Source: Candidatus Gastranaerophilales bacterium (GTDB taxonomy: Bacteria; Cyanobacteriota; Vampirovibrionia; Gastranaerophilales; Gastranaerophilaceae). Taken from it: a stretch of DNA of 33,450 nt. Shown one piece after another: positions 1-7,601 of the stretch. The stretch spans positions 1 to 33,450 of the forward strand of contig CALUVJ010000013.1 of assembly GCA_944324195.1 (NCBI GenBank), in the 5' to 3' direction. The translations under genes and the position numbers were made by a program. Numbering within the stretch: the first letter of the stretch is position 1; each line of letters begins with the position of its first letter. The notes below the pieces were generated by a model, which saw nothing but the letters and a program-made list of their open reading frames with translations, was not told the DNA's origin and did not search any database.

Positions 1-477
1 TACAACACTTCTATAACTCTAAAATCCACAACTGTTGATGAAAATGGTATTATGGCTGCTACATACAGCGACGGTTCGATTTTAACTCAATATGTGGATG
101 ATACATATACCGTACACTGGAAATACACAACTCCTGAAGGTGTAACTATCCGCGGCGATGATGTTACAGCAAGCGGTGCTACAATTGAAAATTCTAACTT
201 CGTAATTGAACTTGCCACAATGGTTAACGAAGAAGGTCTCGTATCCATCAACAACAACCTCTGGGAATGGGGTGCTGACGTAGGTGACGTTTACTACGGT
301 ATGGCAGGCGAAGTCTCCTTCGGTTCAATAGAATCCGGTGGATACGAAGGCTCTAACGTTGATATTGCGCAGGAACTTACAAACATGATTACGGCACAGA
401 GAATGATTCAGATGAACTCCCGAGTATTCTCGACAGCAAGCAGCGTAATGGAAACTCTGGCATATCTGGGACAATAG
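1..477 (+). CDS. flgE: Flagellar hook protein FlgE, C-terminal part (truncated by window edge)
   Basis: The reading frame is open from base 1, so the gene starts outside the window; the ATG at 52 is internal. The last 50 or so residues carry the signature C-terminal end of FlgE-type hook/rod proteins: GSIESGGYEGSNVDIAQEL, then TNMITAQRMIQMNSRVFST and a final helix ending in LAYLGQ. In this family the segment folds back onto the N-terminal helix to form the D0 coiled coil of the hook. The protein would be exported through the flagellar type III apparatus and build the hook outside the cell. Two stop codons follow in tandem (TAG TGA). A distal rod protein of the FlgF/FlgG family is the alternative, but the preceding acidic, aromatic-rich D1-like segment fits a hook protein better. 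Confidence 0.8.
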   Translation, partial: YNTSITLKSTTVDENGIMAATYSDGSILTQYVDDTYTVHWKYTTPEGVTIRGDDVTASGATIENSNFVIELATMVNEEGLVSINNNLWEWGADVGDVYYGMAGEVSFGSIESGGYEGSNVDIAQELTNMITAQRMIQMNSRVFSTASSVMETLAYLGQ

Positions 478-600
478 TGAATAGAGGTGACTGAGTGACT
501 AAGTGATTAAGTGAACAGATATTTAAATGTACTAAATAATTTGATAAATTCTAATGATTATAAATCTTAGTCACCTAGTCACTTATTCACTCAGTCACTT
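477..600. repeat. Octamer ladder in inverted orientation after flgE
   Basis: Four tandem octamers start with GTGA at 487, 495, 503 and 511 (GTGACTGA, GTGACTAA, GTGATTAA, GTGAACAG). After about 50 bases the complementary form appears, with TCAC at 571, 579, 587 and 595, again exactly 8 bases apart. The two arms can pair into a long imperfect hairpin. A further GTGA overlaps the flgE stop codon at 477. The same TCAC ladder recurs at 21511-21573. It resembles in style the short tandemly repeated sequences known from cyanobacterial intergenic DNA, but with an 8-base unit. Confidence 0.8.
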
Positions 601-601
601 C

Positions 602-621
602 AAAAAAGGCATGCCTTTTTT
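602..621 (+). terminator. Rho-independent terminator-like palindrome after flgE
   Basis: A perfect 20-base palindrome of six A, GGCATGCC and six T. As RNA it gives an 8-bp stem with a CAUG loop and a U tract. It would end transcription coming from the hook gene; being symmetric, it could act in both directions. Confidence 0.6.
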
Positions 622-700
622 AGCAAAAATCTCAAAAAATCGTGTCAAATTGTTAACAAAAAGCATGAATCTTAACAAAACTTAATAATTTGAGCATGGT

Positions 701-727
701 CGAAATCCATGTGAATCATGGGTTTCG
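701..727. other. Inverted repeat upstream of the yggS promoter
   Basis: CGAAATCCATG and CATGGGTTTCG are complementary over 11 positions (one G-T pair) around a TGAAT loop. There is no U run after it, so it is not a standard terminator. It lies about 40 bases before the -35 box of yggS and could be an operator or a processed hairpin. Confidence 0.45.
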
Positions 728-768
728 GCATGTTTGAAAAAATGGCAAAAGTTGTTACAAATACACTC

Positions 769-798
769 TTGTACAGTGCATGATTTCTGATATATAAT
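769..798 (+). promoter_or_regulatory. Sigma-70-type promoter of yggS-sepF
   Basis: TTGTAC (769-774) and TATAAT (793-798) are separated by 18 bases. Transcription would start near 805, giving a leader of only about a dozen bases that contains the purine-rich GAGGGTTGGGGA before the ATG at 818. Confidence 0.65.
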
Positions 799-817
799 AA
801 AATAGAGGGTTGGGGAA

Positions 818-1603
818 ATGTTAAAACCATCACAAAGCGAGGACGCTAACCTGACTTCAACGGGGGGAGATTCCGATTTCGGAATATCACAAAATAAAGA
901 ATTTATTCCTGCAAACCAGTGGGGGCAGGAAGTTAGTATTAATCGGGATTTGGTAAAATCTAACCTTCGGGAAATTCAAAAAGATATCGCACATTCTAAA
1001 ATTAAAATAGTTGCAGTAACGAAGTATTTCGGATTAGATGCAATACTTGCGGGATATGAAGCGGGGATAAGGAATTTTGGTGAATCAAGGGCATTAGAAG
1101 CAATTGAGAAAATTGAAAAACTCCCGGATGATGTCAGACAAAATTCAACATTCCACTTTATAGGGCATTTGCAGAGCAATAAGGCAGAAAAAGTTGTAGA
1201 GCACTTTAATGTTATTGAATCTGTAGATTCTATGAAATTAGCCCGGAAAATATCCGAATATGCCTGCCGTTTAAATAAGAAAGAGAAAGTTTTATTACAG
1301 GTAAACAATGCCGGTGAAGCGCAAAAATCCGGATACAGCAAGGAAGCATTGAGGGCTGAATTTAAAGACATTATTTCATTATCAGGTATAGAAGTTTTAG
1401 GATTAATGAATATGGCACCGATAGGAGCTGCTGAAGATGAAATTGCAAGGCTGTTTGGCGATATCAGAGAGTTCAGAGATGAACTGGAAAAAGAGTTTAA
1501 CGTTACTCTACCGGAACTGTCAATGGGGATGAGTAATGATTACAAAATTGCACTCAGGGAGGGTGCAACAATTATCAGAATAGGCAGAAAGTTATTTACA
1601 TAA
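818..1603 (+). CDS. yggS: YggS/PROSC-family pyridoxal-phosphate-binding protein
   Basis: A cytosolic PLP-homeostasis protein with the fold of alanine racemase domain 1 but no known racemase activity; the family buffers PLP and affects amino-acid pools. The PLP lysine is K69 in KIVAVTKYF. Other family blocks are NFGESR (about 87-91), FHFIGHLQSNK (112-122), LSMGMSNDY near the C-terminus, and the terminal IRIGRKLFT. At 261 residues it is about 30 residues longer than usual. The first 38 or so residues have no family counterpart, but there is no later plausible start codon, and the promoter and purine-rich leader support the ATG at 818. It sits 19 bases before sepF, the same pairing as ylmE-ylmF in Firmicutes and yggS-sepF in cyanobacteria. 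Confidence 0.9.
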   Translation: MLKPSQSEDANLTSTGGDSDFGISQNKEFIPANQWGQEVSINRDLVKSNLREIQKDIAHSKIKIVAVTKYFGLDAILAGYEAGIRNFGESRALEAIEKIEKLPDDVRQNSTFHFIGHLQSNKAEKVVEHFNVIESVDSMKLARKISEYACRLNKKEKVLLQVNNAGEAQKSGYSKEALRAEFKDIISLSGIEVLGLMNMAPIGAAEDEIARLFGDIREFRDELEKEFNVTLPELSMGMSNDYKIALREGATIIRIGRKLFT

Positions 1604-1622
1604 GTTATAAATTGGAGGAGAA

Positions 1623-2132
1623 ATGGCATTATCAGAAGGCTTAAAAGGATTTGTAAACTTTTTCACAAAAAGTTTTAACGGAGAAGGCGGAGAAGATCCG
1701 TTTAGAGATTTGGTAGAAAGTGATGATTATGATACAGATGGTACACTTGCGCTTGATACTATGTACGCGCCGAGAGTACATAATAAACCGGAACGTTCAT
1801 TTGAGAGAGAATCAAAAGTAGTTTCTCACCCAAATTCTTATAAGTCAGGCGAAGTTACCGTTATTGAACCGCGTTCTTTCTCAGAATCCGCTCAAATTGT
1901 AAAAAAACTTATCGACAAAAAAACAGTTATTTTACATCTTGACCTTTTGGACAAGGAACAATCTCAAAGAACAATTGATTTTATTTGCGGTGCTGCACAC
2001 GCTCTTGACGGAACTGCTCAAAAAATCAGCGATATGGTATTTATCTTTACTCCGAGTAATGTTTCATTATCAGTAGAAAACGGCGCTTTGCAGAGCAAGT
2101 TTTCAGAATCACTCTGGAGCAAACCGCTGTAA
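1623..2132 (+). CDS. sepF: Cell division protein SepF
   Basis: SepF bridges FtsZ filaments to the membrane and shapes the division ring in bacteria lacking FtsA-type anchoring. The 169 residues show the expected order: an N-terminal amphipathic membrane-binding helix (LKGFVNFFTKSF, about 7-18), an acidic disordered linker to about residue 70, then the globular SepF core from about 75 with EVTVIEPRSFSESAQIVKKL, VILHLDLLDKEQSQRTIDF, FICGAAHALDG and FIFTPSNVSLS. A strong GGAGGAG ribosome site precedes the ATG. It is probably cotranscribed with yggS. An octamer repeat ladder and a terminator follow it directly. Confidence 0.93.
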   Translation: MALSEGLKGFVNFFTKSFNGEGGEDPFRDLVESDDYDTDGTLALDTMYAPRVHNKPERSFERESKVVSHPNSYKSGEVTVIEPRSFSESAQIVKKLIDKKTVILHLDLLDKEQSQRTIDFICGAAHALDGTAQKISDMVFIFTPSNVSLSVENGALQSKFSESLWSKPL

Positions 2133-2137
2133 GGAAA

Positions 2138-2233
2138 GTTTAGAAGGAGATAAGTTTAGAAGTTTAGAAGAAGTTATAAACAATAATGAGCGTTAGCGAA
2201 CCAAAATTCTTCTAAACCCCAAAACTTCTAAAC
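2138..2233. repeat. GTTTAGAA octamer ladder in inverted orientation after sepF
   Basis: GTTTAGAAG occurs at 2138, 2154 and 2162 (steps of 16 and 8). Its complement CTTCTAAAC occurs at 2209 and 2225 (step 16). The two sides are separated by about 40 bases and can form a long hairpin. The design matches the ladder after flgE (8-base period, facing arms), but with a different unit sequence. Confidence 0.7.
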
Positions 2234-2279
2234 AAATAGATTTTAATTTAATATATTGATTTGTGATAGTTGGATTTTC

Positions 2280-2309
2280 AGGATGCTTTCAGCATCCTTT
2301 TTATTTTTT
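2280..2309 (+). terminator. Terminator of yggS-sepF
   Basis: AGGATGCT and AGCATCCT form a perfect 8-bp stem around a TTC loop, followed by TTTTATTTTTT. It lies about 150 bases past the sepF stop codon, beyond the octamer ladder. Confidence 0.8.
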
Positions 2310-2326
2310 ACAGGCTTGGTGCGAAT

Positions 2327-2361
2327 AATTCTGGGGAGCTGCGCAGCAGCTCCCCAGAATT
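2327..2361. other. 16-bp perfect hairpin between convergent genes
   Basis: Two 16-base arms (2327-2342 and 2346-2361, AATTCTGGGGAGCTGC and its complement) flank a GCA loop. It lies between sepF and the end of the minus-strand LysM gene. Without a clean U tract it may be a bidirectional terminator, a 3'-end stabiliser or a palindromic repeat. Confidence 0.6.
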
Positions 2362-2403
2362 TATTGCAAAATTTTGAGCTTTCACCGCAAACTTTATACT
2401 GTC

Positions 2404-5400
2404 CTATACTTGGCTTCTTCCGACAACTTTGTTATAGAGGGCATATATAAGCTTGTCAAGTTGTTTTGCGGTTTCGGAATCATATCGTTTACCCGCTTCA
2501 TCATTTTTTGTAAAGTTAAATTTATCATCCGCACCAAAGAACGTCTGCAAATCTTTATACTCCTGTATATTGGTCAATTTCATTGCTGCGGCTTTTCTCA
2601 TCAAAGCTTTTGGGATACGGTTACAGAGAGCCATGCCCGGTTTTACACCTGATGACCAGCCATATTCGTTAGCAATATATTCCATAATACCTTCATCCGG
2701 TGACATTTGATTAAACCCTGCAATGATTCCGGTTACGTTATCCGGTGTTACATAGTTTTCGTAACCTTCTCCTTTTTTACCTCTTAGCATTTTCGCTATA
2801 TCACCGGAACCCGCGCCATCCAGCTGATTAAACATAGCAACACCGTGATCGTAGCCTGTTTTTGAGAATTTTTGCAAGCATACAGTGTCATCTTCAGTCC
2901 GCAGTATCTTGTCGCTGCCGTAGGAATACCAAATATCATAAATCGTATCACCGATTGCATATCTGTCTTGTGCGACTTCTGTAATCCAGTGATTTTGAAC
3001 AGCATTATCAAGATGTTTCTTCCGGTCTTTATTCAGTATTCTGCCATTGAATGTCTTTTCAAATACGGCGACTTTGGTTTTATCATCCCATTTTGCCTCG
3101 GCGGCGTCGATTGTTGTGAGGATATCAAACGGAATAAGCGAACTGTCAAGCTTCATTACATTTTGTATAAATGCATTGTCGCCTGTGTTTTCTTTTACAA
3201 GCTCTCCGATTCTTGCTTTTACGGAATCAGGGTTTTTGTCTTTATATTTTGCTATTGTCTCCAAATCATCTTTGCCGAGTCCTTTGAGTGCGGCATCAAA
3301 GTATTTTTTAGCTTCGCCTTTTTTGCACTCTGTCGGCAGAACTCTTTCTATAAGGTGCTTAACATCAGTTCCTTTCGGCATTTTTGACGGATCAAAGGTT
3401 ACATTCTCTCCGTCAACCTTCATGCAGAGCTTAGCAAGCGTAAGTCTGTTTGCGTCAGAAATAGTACTATCTTTAGAAACATTTTTATACAATCTTTGTT
3501 TAATTTCTTCATCCTCAGGGAATTTTTCAAGAATTTTATCAAACGGAAGATTGTAATCTTTATATCCGGTACACTTGTTATCAATAAAATCTATCACTTC
3601 TTCTTTAGTTGACATTCCGTCTATAAATTGTGCGAATCGTTTTACTACAACGGAAACAGACGTCCGTCTTTCTATTGCTTCTGAATACTGACCTTTACCC
3701 ATATCTTCCAATTTGAGATAATTTACAAGAGCTGTTTCCATCGCATCATAACCTTGGGAGCACTGACGTGCCAAACCTTTCATCTCTTCATATGTCGGGC
3801 GTCTTGACGGATTAAAGGTATAAGTCTTATTGCCATCGCCGTCTTCTGTGACTTCAAAGTAAGTTTCAAGAATTTCTGTTTTAACTTTTTTCTTATCTTC
3901 ATCGGAAAGGTCGGTTTCTTCTATCCAGGCAAAATTATCCAGATATACTGCGTTTTCAAGGTTGCCCTTATCTGTCGTGTAGATTTCTTTCATCCTTGCA
4001 ACAACTGCTTCAACCACTGCTTTTGAGTATTCTATATCATCATCCGGGCGTGGCAGTTTATTTAAGACTACCATGCCGTTAGCATTAATGAGTGATATAA
4101 CATCTTCATCCGCAGCACACAGGGTTTTGGCATTTTCTGCAAGACATTTTGCGAGTTCAGTATCAGTTGTATTAGCGTATTCTTTGAACAAAGCAGCCTT
4201 CTTTTCGTCGGTATCAGCTGCTTGGAGTTTTGTCAAAAATTCATCCAGCAAGGCAGGATCTTTAGCATAATACCAGTTTCCATCAATGTCAACTTGATAC
4301 ATTGGAGTTCCGTCCAGATTATCATATGACATGTATTTTTCGTAGATACCGTTTTCTTCATTTGCTTCTATTTCATAGCCGCCTTTGCGTTTGTAATCCG
4401 CAACAACCTCTTTTAGGACAATTTCATCAGGTGAAAGCATTTCTCCCGCTTTTTCTTTCTGTCTTATCTCCTGATACATGCCGGCAACTATCTCATGTGC
4501 GGTTTTGTCATATCTCAAAACTGCAGAAGTTGTCTCACCTTCTGCGTTATACAATAGTGCTCTTAGCGCATCGGCATTTTTGGTGAGCAGAATATCCTGA
4601 ACAAAAGCTTTATAATCATCGGAAGTTCTGTTTACGTAATTATCGTCTCTTAATTTTTCCGCAACATTTCTGATTACCTGAATATTGCCGCCCGAAATTG
4701 TTACGAGCTCTTTTAAGGCTGCCAGATTTTCCGCTTTCCTTTTCTTTGCTGCTTCTTCTGTCTCATTTTCAGGAGCCGGTTTGACTTTTGCCAATGCAGC
4801 ATCAAAATCTTTTTTCTTCTGTCGAACTTCTTCAGCAGTAGAGCCGTGTAATTTTACGGAATTTGACAGAGAACCGGCTGCTTCCGGATAAGAAGTCTCA
4901 TAAACTTCTTTACCGTCTTTTGTGTATTTTATTATTGAACCGCCTTCTGCAAATTTCGGGTCATCTGTGTTTGCCAATTCGTTTCCGTCTTTGTCAATAG
5001 GTACACCATTTCCAATATCTAAGTTATTTTGTGTAACGGTGATTGTTGATTCACGTTCGTTTAAAACGGCAGGAGCTGCGGCTTCTTCTTTTTTACCCTG
5101 ACGTCTTTGAACCGGGGCAGAACCTCTCGAACCGGAAGATGCAGCACCGCTGAATGCTGCGGCTGAATTGTTTTCGTTATCTTTTACCTTCTGAACGCCT
5201 TCTTCGGTTAACTTGTAAATCAGCTTTATTCCGATTCTGATATTGTTAACATCATTAATATTATTAAGGTTTGCAATTTGAGCAATGCGGTCATTGACTG
5301 ATTTATCTGTTGTCGGCAGGCCTTCCGCTTCAAGAGTTTTCTTAGCTATTGTGTAGAGATTGTCACCTTTTTTAACTTCGTATAAATCGGTCTCTTCGGT

Positions 5401-5700
5401 CTTATAAAACCTTTTTAAGTTATCATGGTCATATCTGTTCCGCATAACTTGCATTGCGTCATTAAATGCTTTTCTCGGAGTGCGCCCGTCGTCAGCAAGT
5501 TCAACCTTGTAATTATTTGCAGAGAGTCTGGATTTTAATCCTTCCACTTCATTTGTATCCAGCACACCGTTACCGTTATCTAAGCCGTCAAAAAGAGCTC
5601 CGGCATTTCCGCCTAATTTGGCTTTGATATCTTCAATTCTTTCTCCGACATTTATTCTGACAACAGTGCCGTCTCCTAAAGTAACATTCAAACCTGACAT
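2404..5700 (-). CDS. Large LysM-domain protein of unknown function
   Basis: 1098 residues, no signal peptide and no clear transmembrane segment. Residues 38-51 (FDGLDNGNGVLDTNE) look like a degenerate EF-hand loop, one residue short. A LysM-type module follows at about 107-163, starting YEVKKGDNLYTIAKK and ending IRIGIKLIYKL; such modules bind peptidoglycan or chitin-like glycans. A low-complexity Ala/Ser/Gly/Arg/Lys linker lies at about 177-215. The remaining 850 or so residues are charged and mostly helical, with no recognised catalytic motif. Loosely similar blocks (TYTFNPSRRPTYEE, NVTFDPSKMPKGTD) suggest a degenerate internal repeat. An AAGGAG site precedes the ATG, which lies downstream of argS on the same strand. 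LysM without a Sec signal hints at export by another route, such as the flagellar apparatus, but that is a guess. Confidence 0.8.
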   Translation of the reverse strand: MSGLNVTLGDGTVVRINVGERIEDIKAKLGGNAGALFDGLDNGNGVLDTNEVEGLKSRLSANNYKVELADDGRTPRKAFNDAMQVMRNRYDHDNLKRFYKTEETDLYEVKKGDNLYTIAKKTLEAEGLPTTDKSVNDRIAQIANLNNINDVNNIRIGIKLIYKLTEEGVQKVKDNENNSAAAFSGAASSGSRGSAPVQRRQGKKEEAAAPAVLNERESTITVTQNNLDIGNGVPIDKDGNELANTDDPKFAEGGSIIKYTKDGKEVYETSYPEAAGSLSNSVKLHGSTAEEVRQKKKDFDAALAKVKPAPENETEEAAKKRKAENLAALKELVTISGGNIQVIRNVAEKLRDDNYVNRTSDDYKAFVQDILLTKNADALRALLYNAEGETTSAVLRYDKTAHEIVAGMYQEIRQKEKAGEMLSPDEIVLKEVVADYKRKGGYEIEANEENGIYEKYMSYDNLDGTPMYQVDIDGNWYYAKDPALLDEFLTKLQAADTDEKKAALFKEYANTTDTELAKCLAENAKTLCAADEDVISLINANGMVVLNKLPRPDDDIEYSKAVVEAVVARMKEIYTTDKGNLENAVYLDNFAWIEETDLSDEDKKKVKTEILETYFEVTEDGDGNKTYTFNPSRRPTYEEMKGLARQCSQGYDAMETALVNYLKLEDMGKGQYSEAIERRTSVSVVVKRFAQFIDGMSTKEEVIDFIDNKCTGYKDYNLPFDKILEKFPEDEEIKQRLYKNVSKDSTISDANRLTLAKLCMKVDGENVTFDPSKMPKGTDVKHLIERVLPTECKKGEAKKYFDAALKGLGKDDLETIAKYKDKNPDSVKARIGELVKENTGDNAFIQNVMKLDSSLIPFDILTTIDAAEAKWDDKTKVAVFEKTFNGRILNKDRKKHLDNAVQNHWITEVAQDRYAIGDTIYDIWYSYGSDKILRTEDDTVCLQKFSKTGYDHGVAMFNQLDGAGSGDIAKMLRGKKGEGYENYVTPDNVTGIIAGFNQMSPDEGIMEYIANEYGWSSGVKPGMALCNRIPKALMRKAAAMKLTNIQEYKDLQTFFGADDKFNFTKNDEAGKRYDSETAKQLDKLIYALYNKVVGRSQV

Positions 5701-5776
5701 TACATAATCTCCTTTGCAAATTCTTACATCTTAATATATGTTTACGGCAAGTTTGCAAAAAACTTTAGGAAATGTA

Positions 5777-5792
5777 CAATTTTCGTTACAAA
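5777..5792. promoter_or_regulatory. 16-base sequence shared with the promoter region at 25798
   Basis: CAATTTTCGTTACAAA occurs here, about 80 bases upstream of the LysM gene start, and again identically at 25798-25813, just upstream of the gene at 25843. Here it is in the opposite orientation relative to the gene it precedes. It may be a regulator binding site or chance in AT-rich DNA. Confidence 0.3.
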
Positions 5793-5795
5793 AAT

Positions 5796-7517
5796 TTACA
5801 TCTTTTCAGGTGCTGTAACTGCAAGTATATCTAACGCATTTTTGAGTGTTATTCTGATTGCTGTCATTAAAATCAGTCTCGATTTCATTAATTCAACATC
5901 TTCACAGATTACGCGGTTTGAATTATAGAATGAATGAAATTCCGCCGCAAGTTCCTGTACGTATCTGCAGATTGTGTATACGGTTCTGTTCTGAGCGGAA
6001 AGTGAAATCACCGACTTGAATTCTTCAAGTTTTAAAATTAATGATTTGGCACTGTCAGCAGTTTTTAATATTATATTTTTGTCAAAATTTCGGATTAAAT
6101 TGTCTAATTCTTCCTGTGTCATAGGCGCTTTAATTTGTTCGCCCGTTTCCGGATTAACTCTGTCATTCACGGCATTTCTCAAAATAGAACACACTCTTGC
6201 ATGAGCGTATTGGACGTAAAACACGGGGTTTTCGTCCGTAGAGCGTTTAGCAAGTTCAATATCAAAGTCCAGAGTCATATCAATATTTCGCATTTCCATC
6301 CAGTAGCGGGTTGCATCCACTCCGACTTCTTCTATCAAATCATCAAGTGTCACCATATTTTTACGTTTGCCCATTCGAACTTCTTCACCGTTGATAACAA
6401 GGTTGACTAATTGTCCGAGAAGAATTTCTAATTTGTCCGGATTATATCCCAAAGCTTCCAATGACGCTTTTACACGTGCTACATAACCATGGTGATCGGC
6501 GCCCCAAATGTTTATTAACCTGTCATATCCTCTTTTGAGCTTATCAACGTGGTAAGCTATATCAGCGGTCAAATAAGTGTTTGAACCGTCTGCCTTTTTA
6601 ATAACCCTGTCCTGATCGTCGCCGAATTCAGAGGATTTAAACCACATGGCGCCGTCTTTTTCATAAAGCATACCTTTTGCCATAAGTTCTTTGTAGCTTT
6701 CTTCAACTTTTCCGGAATTGTGGAGATCAAGTTCTGAATAAAAATTATCAAAATGAACTCTGAATCCTTCAAGAAGTTTCTTCTGGCATTCTTCCATTTC
6801 CCTTTTGGCAAAATCAGAAAGAACTTTGACATCAAGTTTATCGGATGCTATTCCCGGATTTTGTTCTATGTATTTTTTTGCAACAGGTATGAGGTAATCC
6901 CCTGGATAAAAGTTTTTTCTTTCAATTTCATCGGAAGGAAAATCCACATTTTCGCCGAGCTCCTGCTGAACACGGATTTTAAGAGAATTGCCGAGTTTTT
7001 GTATTTGGCTTCCGGCATCATTAATATAAAATTCCTGATAAACTTCGTGTCCGTAGAATTTTAAAAGATTCGCAAGAGCGCTTCCCATTGCTGCCCAGCG
7101 GCCGTGCCCTATATGGAAAGGTCCTGTAGGGTTTGCGGAAACGTATTCGAGCAAGATTTTTTCTTTTTCGATTTTATCAGGTTTTCCGTAATTTTCTTTT
7201 TTAGAAATAATTTCTTCTACAGAGTTTGCCAGAAGTGTATTTTCAATTTTAAAATTGATAAATCCGCCGACAACTGATACGGAATAGTTATTCCCTGACA
7301 GATATTCAACTATGGCATTTGCAATCATCGGAGGAGCAATTTTAGCAGAGCGTGCCAGTGATGATACATTAACCGCAAAATCCCCAAAATCGGAGTTTTT
7401 TGGCTTCTCAATCATCAAAGTGCCCTTTTGGTATTCGCTTGCTTGTCCGAGTTTATTATTTTTTATAGCTTCTAATATTGCCGTTTCAACTTCATTTAAG
7501 AAAAAATCTTTTAACAT
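5796..7517 (-). CDS. argS: Arginyl-tRNA synthetase
   Basis: Charges tRNA-Arg with arginine in the cytosol; class Ia synthetase. The N-terminal additional domain (about 1-110) includes KPKNSDFGDFAVNVSSLAR. The HIGH signature is intact in NPTGPFHIGHGRWA (HIGH at about 135-138). The KMSKS-equivalent region reads MGKRKNMVTLDDLI, the relaxed form common in ArgRS. The DALR anticodon-binding domain ends in the expected LDILAVTAPEKM. I chose the ATG at 7517 (573 residues) over one five codons upstream, because GAGGA lies 8 bases before it and would otherwise be coding. A TATAAT box lies at 7547-7552. The downstream LysM gene is on the same strand after a 95-base gap. Confidence 0.96.
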   Translation of the reverse strand: MLKDFFLNEVETAILEAIKNNKLGQASEYQKGTLMIEKPKNSDFGDFAVNVSSLARSAKIAPPMIANAIVEYLSGNNYSVSVVGGFINFKIENTLLANSVEEIISKKENYGKPDKIEKEKILLEYVSANPTGPFHIGHGRWAAMGSALANLLKFYGHEVYQEFYINDAGSQIQKLGNSLKIRVQQELGENVDFPSDEIERKNFYPGDYLIPVAKKYIEQNPGIASDKLDVKVLSDFAKREMEECQKKLLEGFRVHFDNFYSELDLHNSGKVEESYKELMAKGMLYEKDGAMWFKSSEFGDDQDRVIKKADGSNTYLTADIAYHVDKLKRGYDRLINIWGADHHGYVARVKASLEALGYNPDKLEILLGQLVNLVINGEEVRMGKRKNMVTLDDLIEEVGVDATRYWMEMRNIDMTLDFDIELAKRSTDENPVFYVQYAHARVCSILRNAVNDRVNPETGEQIKAPMTQEELDNLIRNFDKNIILKTADSAKSLILKLEEFKSVISLSAQNRTVYTICRYVQELAAEFHSFYNSNRVICEDVELMKSRLILMTAIRITLKNALDILAVTAPEKM

Positions 7518-7546
7518 TCTTTGTCCTCGCATATTCTACAAAATGA

Positions 7547-7552
7547 ATTATA
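7547..7552 (-). promoter_or_regulatory. Probable -10 box of argS
   Basis: TATAAT on the minus strand, 29 bases upstream of the chosen argS start. The best -35 at 17-base spacing is a poor TGTACT, so this is only a suggestion. Confidence 0.35.
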
Positions 7553-7601
7553 AAATAAAAAGACGCAAAAGTACACAATGAAAGCGGTTCATAAAAATTA
7601 A

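Noticed and set aside
477-600. CRISPR-like array in the tandem repeats
   Set aside because: The units are 8 bases, directly adjacent, without unique spacers, and arranged as facing arms. No cas gene is near.
2872-3387. Plus-strand frames of 169-171 codons inside the LysM gene
   Set aside because: They lie antisense to a long, well-started gene, have no ribosome sites and translate to Cys/Phe/Ser-rich sequence typical of shadow frames.
6155-6380. Missing KMSKS motif in ArgRS as a defect
   Set aside because: Many arginyl-tRNA synthetases lack the canonical form; MGKRKNMV is within the family range.
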